Assembly: GCA_902496015.1 (NCBI GenBank)
Contig: CABUZJ010000004.1
Span: 1 to 64,000 of the forward strand
Source of the DNA: an uncultured Eubacteriales bacterium
Lineage (GTDB): Bacteria; Bacillota; Clostridia; Christensenellales; UBA1242
Direction: 5' to 3'
DNA length: 64,000 nucleotides
Below are positions 34,237 to 43,896 of this stretch, piece by piece. Positions within the stretch are counted from its first letter, which is position 1, and each line of letters opens with the position of its first letter. The notes beneath the pieces were generated by a model. That model made no database searches and was not told the origin of the DNA. It was given only the letters and a program-made list of their open reading frames with translations. The position numbers and the translations under genes are program-made.

Positions 34237-35152
34237 TCACTTTCTCCAAATCAATATAATCCCCTAACATTTTATCATATTCCTCTGGTTCAAACTCTTC
34301 AAGCCCATTTCCAGGGAAAAATGTAAGTTCACCAAAATACACCTTTCCATTTACTTCATAAAAATCAACCCTAACGAATGGTATATTTTTTGAAAGTTTT
34401 TCAGCTAATTCAATCATTAATTCATAATTTTTAGGTTTTTCTATAACTTTTTCACTCTTAGGATAGTGCCTTGTAAATGGCATAACTTGCCAATCTCTAT
34501 CAAAAAAAGTAACTTTTAAGCCTTCGCCAGAAAACCTTTCAGAACAAACAAAAGAACATTTAACTTCACCATTAAAGCACATAAATTTATAGTCTTTAAG
34601 GTCTGGAGATTCTTTATCTTCCATAAATTGTTCGCACACAATTTTTCTTTCAACATTTTTATATGGCCATTCTCTGCCAGTTAGGTAATAATCTTGTTTT
34701 AACCCTTTATTAAGCCCTTTTCTTACCTTCCTAATATTTATTTTGCTTTTATCTTTACAGATACACATTCCAACCCCAGAATTGTGATTACATTTTAAAA
34801 CAAATTTTTGTGGAAGTTTGTTAAAATCAATGTCTTCTGCTTTGTCATACACTGCAATTAATGGGATAAGATATTGTTCTCCAATAGTATTTGCCACATA
34901 TTCTCTTACCTTATATTTATCAACCATTATTGTGTATTCAGGTTTTCTGTCGTGAAGTTTAAGCCATTGCAGTTTTTCATTAAATGTTTTTGGGTTATCT
35001 AAATCTAAATCATATTTTAATCTTGATTTAAACAATCTTTTTAAAAATTCATCATCTGGCATTTTATTATAAAATCCCAAAGCTCTATTAATATCAAACC
35101 TATAATCTTTATTAAAAATGTATTTAAACCCTTTTGTAATTAAATTTGCCAT
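34229..35152 (-). CDS. TupA-like ATP-grasp protein
   Basis: 307 aa matching the TupA-like ATP-grasp pattern: PKTFNEKLQWLKLHDR near residues 50-70, MVDKYKVREYV, FVLKCNHNSG (ATP-binding Lys) and RVDFYEVNGKVYFGELTF (metal-binding acidic residues). These proteins join amino acids or similar groups to polysaccharides and lie in capsule and teichuronopeptide loci. It is translationally coupled to the DUF362 gene and 12 bases after the EpsG-like gene. Confidence 0.85.
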   Translation of the reverse strand: MANLITKGFKYIFNKDYRFDINRALGFYNKMPDDEFLKRLFKSRLKYDLDLDNPKTFNEKLQWLKLHDRKPEYTIMVDKYKVREYVANTIGEQYLIPLIAVYDKAEDIDFNKLPQKFVLKCNHNSGVGMCICKDKSKINIRKVRKGLNKGLKQDYYLTGREWPYKNVERKIVCEQFMEDKESPDLKDYKFMCFNGEVKCSFVCSERFSGEGLKVTFFDRDWQVMPFTRHYPKSEKVIEKPKNYELMIELAEKLSKNIPFVRVDFYEVNGKVYFGELTFFPGNGLEEFEPEEYDKMLGDYIDLEKVNG

Positions 35153-35164
35153 AATCTCCTTCCT

Positions 35165-36301
35165 TTAAAAAAGTCCCCATTCGTAAATCATAAAGCCAGT
35201 TGTATCCCCTGCCCTATAAAGCCTGTATGCAGTGTAAACCGTGAAAGCAAGAAAAACAAAAAATTTGAATATTATTTTTGAATTTTTATTAAATAAATAT
35301 TTATCTTCATAGGTATTTAATAAAACTCCCCACATTATTAGTCGTGGAATGTAAAGATATTCATTTATCCTCCAAACACCTAGAATAGTTGCTGGCAATA
35401 TTAGAATAAAACTAAAAATACAAAAACATTTAATTAAATCATATTCTTTTGTTGCTTTAACCCATGGGTCTAATAATATAAACGGAATGAACAGCATTAA
35501 ATTGGTTAAGCACATGTTTATAACATTCATTATTGTTCTTGTTTCAGTTTCGTCAATATATTCTTTATCACCATCACTTAGTAAATTGCTAGACTGTAAC
35601 AAATCCTTGCAACTATAAACTAATAAACCTATCATTATTATACCTATAATAATAAATAAAGCAAGTTTATAGTTTGGTAAATCTTTAAGAAATTGTTTAT
35701 AAAAATAATAAAATGGTATAATTAAAACTAAAATAATGCTAATTCTATGAATAAATACTGAACTTATTATTAAAATTGATGCTAAAATTTTGTGGTTTTT
35801 AAAAGCAACTAGGCCTAATAAAAACATTGCAACAGCACAAGATGATCTTAATGTGTTAAATGAAAGTAAATAAAGATAGAAAAATGTTATAAACGGAATA
35901 TAACTTTGATTTTGCTGGCTATAACTTTTTATAAACAAAATAAAAGATATTGCAATAAACAAGTAAACAAATAGAAAATAAATTCTGTAATCAGTTGTGA
36001 AACTTCCTATTATTTGATTAATAAAACAAAACAGCCACTCTCCCTTTGAATACCAAAAAGCAAGGTCTTGACTTTGGAAATGATAGATATAATTAATCAT
36101 ATCAGCCCCGCCAATGCCTTCATCAATTCTTCTACCAAAAGCAAAAATGGTTAACAATATAACAATAAAAATGTAATAATAATTTACTTTTTTATCCTTT
36201 ACAAACCACTCGTTTTGTCTTTTTTGTGCAAGAAACAATAAAAAAGCAACAAGCAAAGAAATAAACATAAATAATATGAAAGTAAAAACATTAATATTCA
36301 C
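35165..36301 (-). CDS. EpsG-like polysaccharide polymerase
   Basis: 378 aa, about ten hydrophobic segments, with the GADMINYIYHF segment and YLLSFNTLRSSCAVAMFLLGLVAF region characteristic of EpsG family membrane proteins, the Wzy-type polymerases of Firmicutes. It would join repeat units outside the membrane after flipping. Context in the operon (Wzz, glycosyltransferase, flippase) supports this. Confidence 0.85.
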   Translation of the reverse strand: MNINVFTFILFMFISLLVAFLLFLAQKRQNEWFVKDKKVNYYYIFIVILLTIFAFGRRIDEGIGGADMINYIYHFQSQDLAFWYSKGEWLFCFINQIIGSFTTDYRIYFLFVYLFIAISFILFIKSYSQQNQSYIPFITFFYLYLLSFNTLRSSCAVAMFLLGLVAFKNHKILASILIISSVFIHRISIILVLIIPFYYFYKQFLKDLPNYKLALFIIIGIIMIGLLVYSCKDLLQSSNLLSDGDKEYIDETETRTIMNVINMCLTNLMLFIPFILLDPWVKATKEYDLIKCFCIFSFILILPATILGVWRINEYLYIPRLIMWGVLLNTYEDKYLFNKNSKIIFKFFVFLAFTVYTAYRLYRAGDTTGFMIYEWGLF

Positions 36302-36330
36302 ATTTATTTCTCCTTATAATTTTAAAAAAT

Positions 36331-37422
36331 TTATTTATTCTTCTGTTTTACAACATATTCAAAATAATCTAAATATCTTTTACTAATATTGTCAATTGAA
36401 TTTGTTTCTTTTAATTTCATTGCATTTTTTGCACATTTTTGTGCAAAATCGTTATCTTCAATATATTTTAATATTGCATTTGCAACAGCATCAACGTCTC
36501 CAACAGGCACTAATTGTCCATTTTCATTATTAATAATTAATTCGTTTGGTCCATAATTACAATCAGTTGAAACAACAGGGGTTCCAACTGCCATTGCTTC
36601 CATTAAAGCATTTGGCATTCCTTCATTTTTGGAAGTCATTACATAACATGTTGAAGTATAAACTCTTCTTAATGCATCTTTTTGAGCACCCATAAAAACA
36701 ACATTATCTTTGCAAGTTAAATTATTTAAAAATTGTAAGAGTTCTTGTTTTTGTTCTCCTTCTCCAAAAATAATAAGGTTAAAGTCTTTATGCTTTCTAA
36801 ATACCTTTTCAAAAGCACTAAGTAAAGTTTTATAATCTTTTTGAGGCACTAGTCTCCCTACCGCCACAATTTCCTTTTTCCTTTCTTTGCAAGGCTCTTC
36901 ATATTCATAGGCAATTTTATTACCTACTGCATTAGGTATAACAACACCGTCTAATTTACTATGCAGTTTATAATAGTTCTTAACTGCTTGCGTTTGAAAA
37001 ATCATTCCATTACAACGCTTGAAAGAATAATCCCGAATTTTTATTTTTAACTTTTCTGTAATCATTTCAGGAGCCGCCCTTTCAGATCCAATTAAAGGAA
37101 TATTTTTTGCACCTATAATTGCACAATAAAGTGCAACATATAAAACTCCAAAAATAACATCTGGCTTATTTTCCTTAACATACTTTTTGAATTTTTTACA
37201 TCTATCTATTGCCCTTATAATTCTTTTTATAAGATTTTTTTCTATTTTTGCATTGCTTAAAGGAATAAAAGGAACATTTTCAGGTAAATCATAAAACTTA
37301 ATATCAGTTAAAGAAACAACATCAACTGTGTGCCCTTGCCTAACAGCATAATCACAAAGATATGAAACTGTTCTTTCTGCTCCACCACTTCCAAGGGAGG
37401 GAACTAACATGCAAATTCTCAT
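36331..37422 (-). CDS. GT4 family glycosyltransferase
   Basis: 363 aa GT-B enzyme: GSGGAERTVSYL donor-side loop at 11-22, GRLVPQKDYKTLLSAF, and EGMPNALMEAMAVGTPVV with the EX7E motif near residues 275-292. It adds a sugar to the growing lipid-linked repeat unit in the cytoplasm; acceptor and donor cannot be told. It abuts wzz (shared base at 37422). Confidence 0.9.
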   Translation of the reverse strand: MRICMLVPSLGSGGAERTVSYLCDYAVRQGHTVDVVSLTDIKFYDLPENVPFIPLSNAKIEKNLIKRIIRAIDRCKKFKKYVKENKPDVIFGVLYVALYCAIIGAKNIPLIGSERAAPEMITEKLKIKIRDYSFKRCNGMIFQTQAVKNYYKLHSKLDGVVIPNAVGNKIAYEYEEPCKERKKEIVAVGRLVPQKDYKTLLSAFEKVFRKHKDFNLIIFGEGEQKQELLQFLNNLTCKDNVVFMGAQKDALRRVYTSTCYVMTSKNEGMPNALMEAMAVGTPVVSTDCNYGPNELIINNENGQLVPVGDVDAVANAILKYIEDNDFAQKCAKNAMKLKETNSIDNISKRYLDYFEYVVKQKNK

Positions 37423-38672
37423 TAATTTTTATCTCCTGTTGAAAATTCTTTAAATTTTTTTCTGTCTATAATCATATTAACAACGCAACCTAAAACAAGC
37501 CCAACAAATAAACATAAAATAGTGCTAGAAAATAGCCCCATCCCACCGCTTGCAGATAATACTTGCCCAGTGGTGTAGTGAACAGAAGCATCAGAACTTA
37601 TAACATTACTAGCAGTGTCACAAAATTCATCCGTAAATTCAACAAGTTTATTATAATATTCTTGTAATGTTAATTCAAAACCTGATACATCTTGGCCAAT
37701 TCCATCAATTTTAACTTGAATTTCATTAATCTTTTGAGTAATTTCTACTTGCTTGTTTGTAAGTAAAACAATCTGTGAATTGTAAGATTCTAAGTCAAGT
37801 GTTTGCAAAGAACCAGAAGATGCTATTAAATTATCTCTTTCTTCTCTAAGTGCGTCAATTTGTGCCTGACAAAAACTTTGTTGTTTTGTTAAAGTCTCCT
37901 TTTCAAGTGTTAATTGTGATAAATAACTTTCATCTTTAACATATCCATTTATAGTAATTTCAGAGTAAAGATAATTAAATGTATTATTTTTAAAATAAAG
38001 GTCTTGTTCTGCTTTTATTTCTGAAATTCTTCTACCATCTGCCGTAACAACATCACCATAGTCACTTATTAACTTATCATATTTTTCATCTAACAAAGCA
38101 AGCTGATTTTCAAGATATTCAACTTGTGTTTCATAGATTTTTGACAAAGTAAAACCTTTTAAATTTGCATTATAGCCCGCAACACTTATAGTTTCTATGC
38201 TTTTTTGAAGTGGATATAATGCAAGAGCATCTAGAAATTCTGTAGCCAAATTAGCATTATCAAAATATTTTGCTGAAACACTAATTGTAAAATACGGATT
38301 TTCAACTTTTGTTGAACTTTCAACTAATAGTGGTTCAACATACTCAATTAATATACCACCTTCTTTATACATTTTATTTACATCAATCGATTTGAAATTT
38401 TCACTAGATGCTTTAACTTCTTTTAAAACACTTAACGATTGCATTATTTTATAGTCAAATTTTGTTCCGTCACTATATTTCCCATCTTTTAAATTATCTA
38501 AAGAATATTCAAAACTTGATGAATAAACTATTTTATTCTTGTTATACTTTAAATTGATAAAAAGCATGCCCCCAACATACACCAAAACCACAACGATACA
38601 TAACAGCCACCATTTACCAAACATTATTTTGCATAACTGACCCAGGGTTATACTTTTTTCTTCAGCTTTCAT
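37422..38672 (-). CDS. Wzz-like chain-length determinant protein
   Basis: 416 aa with a membrane segment at about 18-40 (WWLLCIVVVLVYVGGMLFI), a long extracytoplasmic coiled-coil region (about 180-330), and a second membrane segment near 378-400 (STILCLFVGLVLGCVVNMII). This is the two-helix layout of polysaccharide co-polymerases. No tyrosine kinase gene is in the operon. It is the first gene after a strong promoter, with AAAAGGAG before the ATG. Confidence 0.85.
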   Translation of the reverse strand: MKAEEKSITLGQLCKIMFGKWWLLCIVVVLVYVGGMLFINLKYNKNKIVYSSSFEYSLDNLKDGKYSDGTKFDYKIMQSLSVLKEVKASSENFKSIDVNKMYKEGGILIEYVEPLLVESSTKVENPYFTISVSAKYFDNANLATEFLDALALYPLQKSIETISVAGYNANLKGFTLSKIYETQVEYLENQLALLDEKYDKLISDYGDVVTADGRRISEIKAEQDLYFKNNTFNYLYSEITINGYVKDESYLSQLTLEKETLTKQQSFCQAQIDALREERDNLIASSGSLQTLDLESYNSQIVLLTNKQVEITQKINEIQVKIDGIGQDVSGFELTLQEYYNKLVEFTDEFCDTASNVISSDASVHYTTGQVLSASGGMGLFSSTILCLFVGLVLGCVVNMIIDRKKFKEFSTGDKN

Positions 38673-38703
38673 ATCTTTAATTCTCCTTTTTAGTCATTAG
38701 TTT

Positions 38704-38733
38704 ATTATAACTAAAAAGGTTAAACTATGTCAA
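38704..38733 (-). promoter_or_regulatory. Promoter of the capsule operon
   Basis: Minus strand TTGACA (38728-38733), 18-base spacer, TATAAT (38704-38709), 31 bases upstream of the Wzz-like ATG. No other strong promoter was seen within the eight genes. Confidence 0.8.
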
Positions 38734-38847
38734 TCTATTAGATATATAAATAAAATATATTGCCTTACTCAAATATATTAATTTACACTGATTTTATATT
38801 ATTAAAAAGTTGAAAAACTTATTATTATTAAAAATTATAAAAAAATT

Positions 38848-38870
38848 AAAACCAGCAAAATGCTAGTTTT
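38848..38870 (-). terminator. Terminator of the large lipoprotein gene
   Basis: AAAACCAGC/GCTAGTTTT stem with one G-U pair and 5-base loop, T-rich exit on the minus strand, 35 bases after the stop at 38905. Confidence 0.65.
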
Positions 38871-38904
38871 AATTTTAATCTAATTTAAAGATTTATTAAT
38901 TCAT

Positions 38905-41900
38905 TTAAACCAATATAAATTTTACAACTAATAAGTTTTCTGCTAAAGTATCATTAGTTGCACCTTCTGCACACACATAAATTGTTGCAACAAGTGTCCC
39001 ATCACCCTCATCAACAAAATTTAATGTTAATTCTGTTTCTAAATTTTCACTTGTTGGTCCAGTTAATGTTGGTGTTTCACCTATTTGATAATCTGTTGTA
39101 AATTGATAACTTAAATCATTAAACACTCTTGACCATTTAACTATTGCTGTAACAGTGTTCTCTTCGTTAGTAATTCCAAGTTGACTTCTAGTCACATTAA
39201 TTACTGGTCCAATGTCACCAATTTGGAAATCTCCTAAATCAATGTTCTCCACATTCCCATCACTAACTTCTGCAAAATTCATTTTTAAATTAAATGATGT
39301 ATCATTTTCGTCAATTGCACTATCGCCATTAATATCGAAATTAAATGTCATTGGATATGGTGGTTGGCCAGCAAATATAAAATAAATTGGAAAATATACG
39401 TCTTCAAATAAATTTATATAAATAACTGCATATTTAGCACCCATTATTTTAGTAATCGACCCATCTGTATCTTCAAGTAATTGTAACACAAGATTATTTA
39501 AACTTGTTATTGGTGTTAAATCTGGTAAATATAATTTATTTTCATAACAAGTATTGCCATTTAATGTAACAGTAGTTTCATCGCCGAAATCAACATAACT
39601 GAAATATGCATAAAATGTTGTCATTCCATTTTGTTCTACTTCCATTGTAACATTGCCTGTTGGGCCATTTTCACCATTTTCTAAATATAATCTTTCATCA
39701 TTATAGGAAACTTCAAATATTAAGGAATCAACATTTGTAACTGTAACTGTTATAATCCTTGAAGCGGTATTATCTGATGATATAATTTTTATTATGTAAG
39801 TTCCACTTGTAGAAATATTAAGCGAATTACTATTCTTGCTAATTAAATTTTCTTCTGCAATAGAGTTTTTATAAAATTCAATTCTTGCATGTGAATCTTC
39901 TGTTATAACCCGCAAAGTTCCTTCTATTACAATATTTTCAATAGTATACGAATTATCAACTATTTCACTTGTTATATCTTGTTCTGAGGTTGATTGATCT
40001 TCAAAATATAATGAAGCATCAGTGTTACTAGAAATAGTGCCATAAGTTTTAATATAAGCTCTATATGTTTTATCGCCTTCTGGTGTTGAAATAGTGTATT
40101 CTAAATAACAAATATCTTTAGCTTGTGAAAAGATTATTTCTTGTGAAATAACACTAGCATCACCTATGGTTTGAATATTAATTCCACTCTCTGGTATAAA
40201 TGCTAAGTCATAGAAATTATGTGGGTTTTGTGAAATATTTAAATCTTTATCAAAATTTATAGAATAACCACTATCATAAATATCATTATAAGTTATGGTT
40301 ATATCACTAACATAATTAGTTACATTATTACCTTCTAAAATATATTCAACATATAATTTGAATGAATAATTATAAGTTTTACCATTCATTGTTGCAGAAT
40401 AGTTTACCTGAACTTCTTGTTGCCCTTCAATTAAAGTTAGTGTTTGACTACCATTAAAAGTTAAAACTTCATTAGTAAAATATATGTTTGAATCAAATGT
40501 CTTAGATAACTGCTCTTGATTTGTTATAAGTATTGCAACATCTCCATTATCATTAAAATTCAAATCATTAATAACATACATTCTATAATATAAATTAATT
40601 GAAGCATTATATATTTCGGTTTCATTTAGATAAACTTTCAAAGTATAAATACCACTTTCAGCCTGAGTAAAATCTTCAATTAATTCCCCTTGTGGATTAA
40701 AAACACTATAAGTACATTCAGCGTAAGCGTCTTTAAATTGAACTTCAAAATTAGTTATAAATTCATTTATGCTTAAATACAATGAATTATTCGTTATTGA
40801 ATAAGGCACTTCACTTTGACCATAACTAGAAGTTGTTTCAATTAATATGTTTTGAGTAGGGTTAAATTTTGCTATTTCAATTTGTAATATATAATTGTCT
40901 AAATCATCATACAAAGTAATAGCATTATATCCTTCGTTTAATGAAATGGTTATTGTAGATTGTGTAAAATCTATATAACTGCCAGTATTATTTATAGTAT
41001 ATTTTAAATCATATCCATTAAATGCATCACCAAAATCAATAACAAAAGATTGCTCGTTTAAATCTCTTTCATAAGTATAAAACTGACTATTTATAGTATA
41101 AGGCTCCCCATTTATTGTAACATCAATTTCAGGATTAATACTTATATTATATTCTAACAACTGTGAACTATTTTCCACTTCAATATTAATATTGCTAAAA
41201 GAATTAACAACTATTGTCTTTTGTCCTGTTATTTGTTGTCTGCCATTTTCATAAATATAAACGCTATAATTAGTTATATTAGGATTTACATAAAATTTTA
41301 GAGTGCTACCAAAATCAATACTTGTCATTGATTTAAGTTCTTCAAGAGTTATAGATTGGTCATTTAATGTAATATCAGTTATTACATCAGTATTACAAGT
41401 TATATCAATTAAATAATATTCTAAACCGCTTATATCATCATTTTCTTTAATTTTAATAGTAGTATCTTCAGTAATTGCTGAATCATTTACAAAAGTTAAA
41501 CTTAACTTTGATGAATATTCACTTTTTAATAATATTGAAAGTGTATCTCCATATTTAACAACGGGATTTGCTTTAAACTCATCAAAAGTCATTTCTTGGT
41601 CGCCAACAACAACTTTTTCAAATATATCTCTATTAACATTAATAGTTTTAGAATAAATTGTTACTGCATTTTGATTTATTTTTATTTCAAAAGATATTGA
41701 ATTTGGATTAACAGATATATTATTATCCAATGCTGATGAGTCAGTAGATTCAACACCTGTATTTATATTATAATAATGTTTTACTACGGTGCAAGAGAAC
41801 CCATCTGCAATCACTAACCCAAGTTCATCGCCAATATTTAAAGTTGTTAAGTTTACAAATTCAGCATCAGTCATCACTTCACTATTTAAGGTAATAGAAG

Positions 41901-43773
41901 TAAATGGACTTGAAATAATTTCCCAATTTAAAACAACATCTCCACTTTCATCAGGTTGTGCCCAATAATAATTATTTTTATCAACTAAACTAATTGTTAT
42001 TGTATAATTTCCAATTTCAGTTTTTGTTGTATCTCCTGTTGTTGTAACTTCAATGCCTTCTGGTAAATTAATAACAGTTGGAGTTATTGCATTTTCCGTA
42101 TAAATATAATAAGTTTGCTCTAATGATGGGTTGCCAACCATTACAGAATAAATTTTAAAAGTGCTATAATAAATGGAATCTTCTACTGATATCCAGTTTT
42201 CGTTTCCTTGTGAAAATCCTTTAACATAATATGTTCCAGCATTAGTTGGCACACCATCAAGTTTTTGATATTCCCCTTCAACTAAAACATAATATTTATA
42301 ATCAATATTTCCAAACAATGCTTGTAAGCCGGTTGGTTCATTTGGTTCTTCGCCATAATGCCAATCATCAATGGATAATAATCCAGAAATTTTATTTTCT
42401 GCTTTTTCAATTGTCCATTCGATTTCATCTGCAAAATTTTTGTTTGTTAAGTTGTAATTATTATTATCATAAACAAGAGTAACTGTTGTTTTATAGTCCC
42501 CAGCATTTATTGGGTTATTTTCAATTAATTGGTATTCTCCATTAACTTTATAATAATTTTTATATACAACATTTGTTATCTCAGTAGCATTATTTATACC
42601 TGTTAACTGAACAATCTGCTCTTCTCCATTATATGTTAAATCAGTATTACTCCAATTAACATTACCTAAATATATACTTGCTTTTTCAATTGTCCATTCA
42701 TGGTTATAACTAAAATCTGCTGGTAAATTTAATTGGTAATTAATATCGTCGTAATTAAATTCAACTGATACATTATAAGTTCCAACATTTATTGCTTCGG
42801 TATCTCCTGAATATATTGCTTCTACGCTTGAAGGCATACTACCAACTAAAGCAATTTGTTGTGTTTGATTATTGTAAGTAAAATTATAAGAAGGCCAACT
42901 AATTTCAGACAAATCTAGCCCAACTTTATTTATAGTCCATTCTAATTCATTTTCAAAATCACCATAAACTAATTGGTAATTATCTTCGTCATAGCTAAAA
43001 TTCGCAATCGCTGTGTAAGTCCCCGCATTAATTTGAGCATTATTTGAATAACTAACTGTTATTCCATCTGGTAAATTTTGTAAACTTACGCTATGTTCGC
43101 TTCCGTCATAAGTAAATGGAGAGTAATAACCCCAATAAGCATATTGCATATTAATTTCAGCTTTCTCAATTTCCCAATCAAGATAATAGCCAAAATTATC
43201 ATTTATAAGTTTATAGTTTGTTGTATCATAAACCAATTGAACTTCTGCCCTATATTGCCCAGCATTAGTTTGAGCATTATTTGTATATCGCGCTGTAACA
43301 TCATAAGGCAAATTATTTAATTCAACACTATATTCATTCTCATTATAGGTAAATAGATAAGAAGCATCATAGTTCCACGATACTCCACTCATATCAATTT
43401 CACCCTTATTAACAATAAGTTTAATTTTAGCAGTATAACCATTATAACTAATTGTTAAATCATAGCCTGCTTCATTTGCATTTAGCACGCTTGGCAAACC
43501 ACTAATGGTGTAACCACCTTCACCATAATTTATTTGAGTTTTAGTGTCATCACTGTTATTTAAATAAACAGTAATATAGTTACTTAAATAACTAGGTTCA
43601 AATTCGCCATAATAATCGGTGTAATTTAAAGTAACCGTGTTGCCTTCAACATTATTAACCACCACACTTATTCCATTTTGTGTTGGTTTCTTTTCGCCAC
43701 ACGCACTAAATAAAAATGCACATGGCAAAATCATAATACATGCTAAAACGAACATTAAAATTTTCTTTTTCAT
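38905..43773 (-). CDS. Giant surface lipoprotein with tandem MBG-like repeats
   Basis: 1622 aa from the ATG at 43773, chosen for GGGAGGAG directly upstream; the frame is open to 43800. Signal peptide MKKKILMFVLACIMIL ends in lipobox FSAC. Residues about 120-520 are five or more repeats of roughly 80 residues, each with WxYxxxYTYN..., NAGxYxA and WxIxKA elements, the MBG-type immunoglobulin-like pattern. The rest is beta-rich with further repeat-like units (FGDTL..., DQSITLEELKSM). Probably an exposed adhesin or wall-associated lipoprotein. Own terminator, no operon partner. Confidence 0.85.
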   Translation of the reverse strand: MKKKILMFVLACIMILPCAFLFSACGEKKPTQNGISVVVNNVEGNTVTLNYTDYYGEFEPSYLSNYITVYLNNSDDTKTQINYGEGGYTISGLPSVLNANEAGYDLTISYNGYTAKIKLIVNKGEIDMSGVSWNYDASYLFTYNENEYSVELNNLPYDVTARYTNNAQTNAGQYRAEVQLVYDTTNYKLINDNFGYYLDWEIEKAEINMQYAYWGYYSPFTYDGSEHSVSLQNLPDGITVSYSNNAQINAGTYTAIANFSYDEDNYQLVYGDFENELEWTINKVGLDLSEISWPSYNFTYNNQTQQIALVGSMPSSVEAIYSGDTEAINVGTYNVSVEFNYDDINYQLNLPADFSYNHEWTIEKASIYLGNVNWSNTDLTYNGEEQIVQLTGINNATEITNVVYKNYYKVNGEYQLIENNPINAGDYKTTVTLVYDNNNYNLTNKNFADEIEWTIEKAENKISGLLSIDDWHYGEEPNEPTGLQALFGNIDYKYYVLVEGEYQKLDGVPTNAGTYYVKGFSQGNENWISVEDSIYYSTFKIYSVMVGNPSLEQTYYIYTENAITPTVINLPEGIEVTTTGDTTKTEIGNYTITISLVDKNNYYWAQPDESGDVVLNWEIISSPFTSITLNSEVMTDAEFVNLTTLNIGDELGLVIADGFSCTVVKHYYNINTGVESTDSSALDNNISVNPNSISFEIKINQNAVTIYSKTINVNRDIFEKVVVGDQEMTFDEFKANPVVKYGDTLSILLKSEYSSKLSLTFVNDSAITEDTTIKIKENDDISGLEYYLIDITCNTDVITDITLNDQSITLEELKSMTSIDFGSTLKFYVNPNITNYSVYIYENGRQQITGQKTIVVNSFSNINIEVENSSQLLEYNISINPEIDVTINGEPYTINSQFYTYERDLNEQSFVIDFGDAFNGYDLKYTINNTGSYIDFTQSTITISLNEGYNAITLYDDLDNYILQIEIAKFNPTQNILIETTSSYGQSEVPYSITNNSLYLSINEFITNFEVQFKDAYAECTYSVFNPQGELIEDFTQAESGIYTLKVYLNETEIYNASINLYYRMYVINDLNFNDNGDVAILITNQEQLSKTFDSNIYFTNEVLTFNGSQTLTLIEGQQEVQVNYSATMNGKTYNYSFKLYVEYILEGNNVTNYVSDITITYNDIYDSGYSINFDKDLNISQNPHNFYDLAFIPESGINIQTIGDASVISQEIIFSQAKDICYLEYTISTPEGDKTYRAYIKTYGTISSNTDASLYFEDQSTSEQDITSEIVDNSYTIENIVIEGTLRVITEDSHARIEFYKNSIAEENLISKNSNSLNISTSGTYIIKIISSDNTASRIITVTVTNVDSLIFEVSYNDERLYLENGENGPTGNVTMEVEQNGMTTFYAYFSYVDFGDETTVTLNGNTCYENKLYLPDLTPITSLNNLVLQLLEDTDGSITKIMGAKYAVIYINLFEDVYFPIYFIFAGQPPYPMTFNFDINGDSAIDENDTSFNLKMNFAEVSDGNVENIDLGDFQIGDIGPVINVTRSQLGITNEENTVTAIVKWSRVFNDLSYQFTTDYQIGETPTLTGPTSENLETELTLNFVDEGDGTLVATIYVCAEGATNDTLAENLLVVKFILV

Positions 43774-43896
43774 TAAATCTCCTCCCTGTGTTATACGCAA
43801 GTTGGCTTAGATTAGTGAATAAAAATGTATAACTTAATAATAGTATTACACAATTTAATTAAAAAAATCAAGCAAATATATGTGTTAAAATAATCC

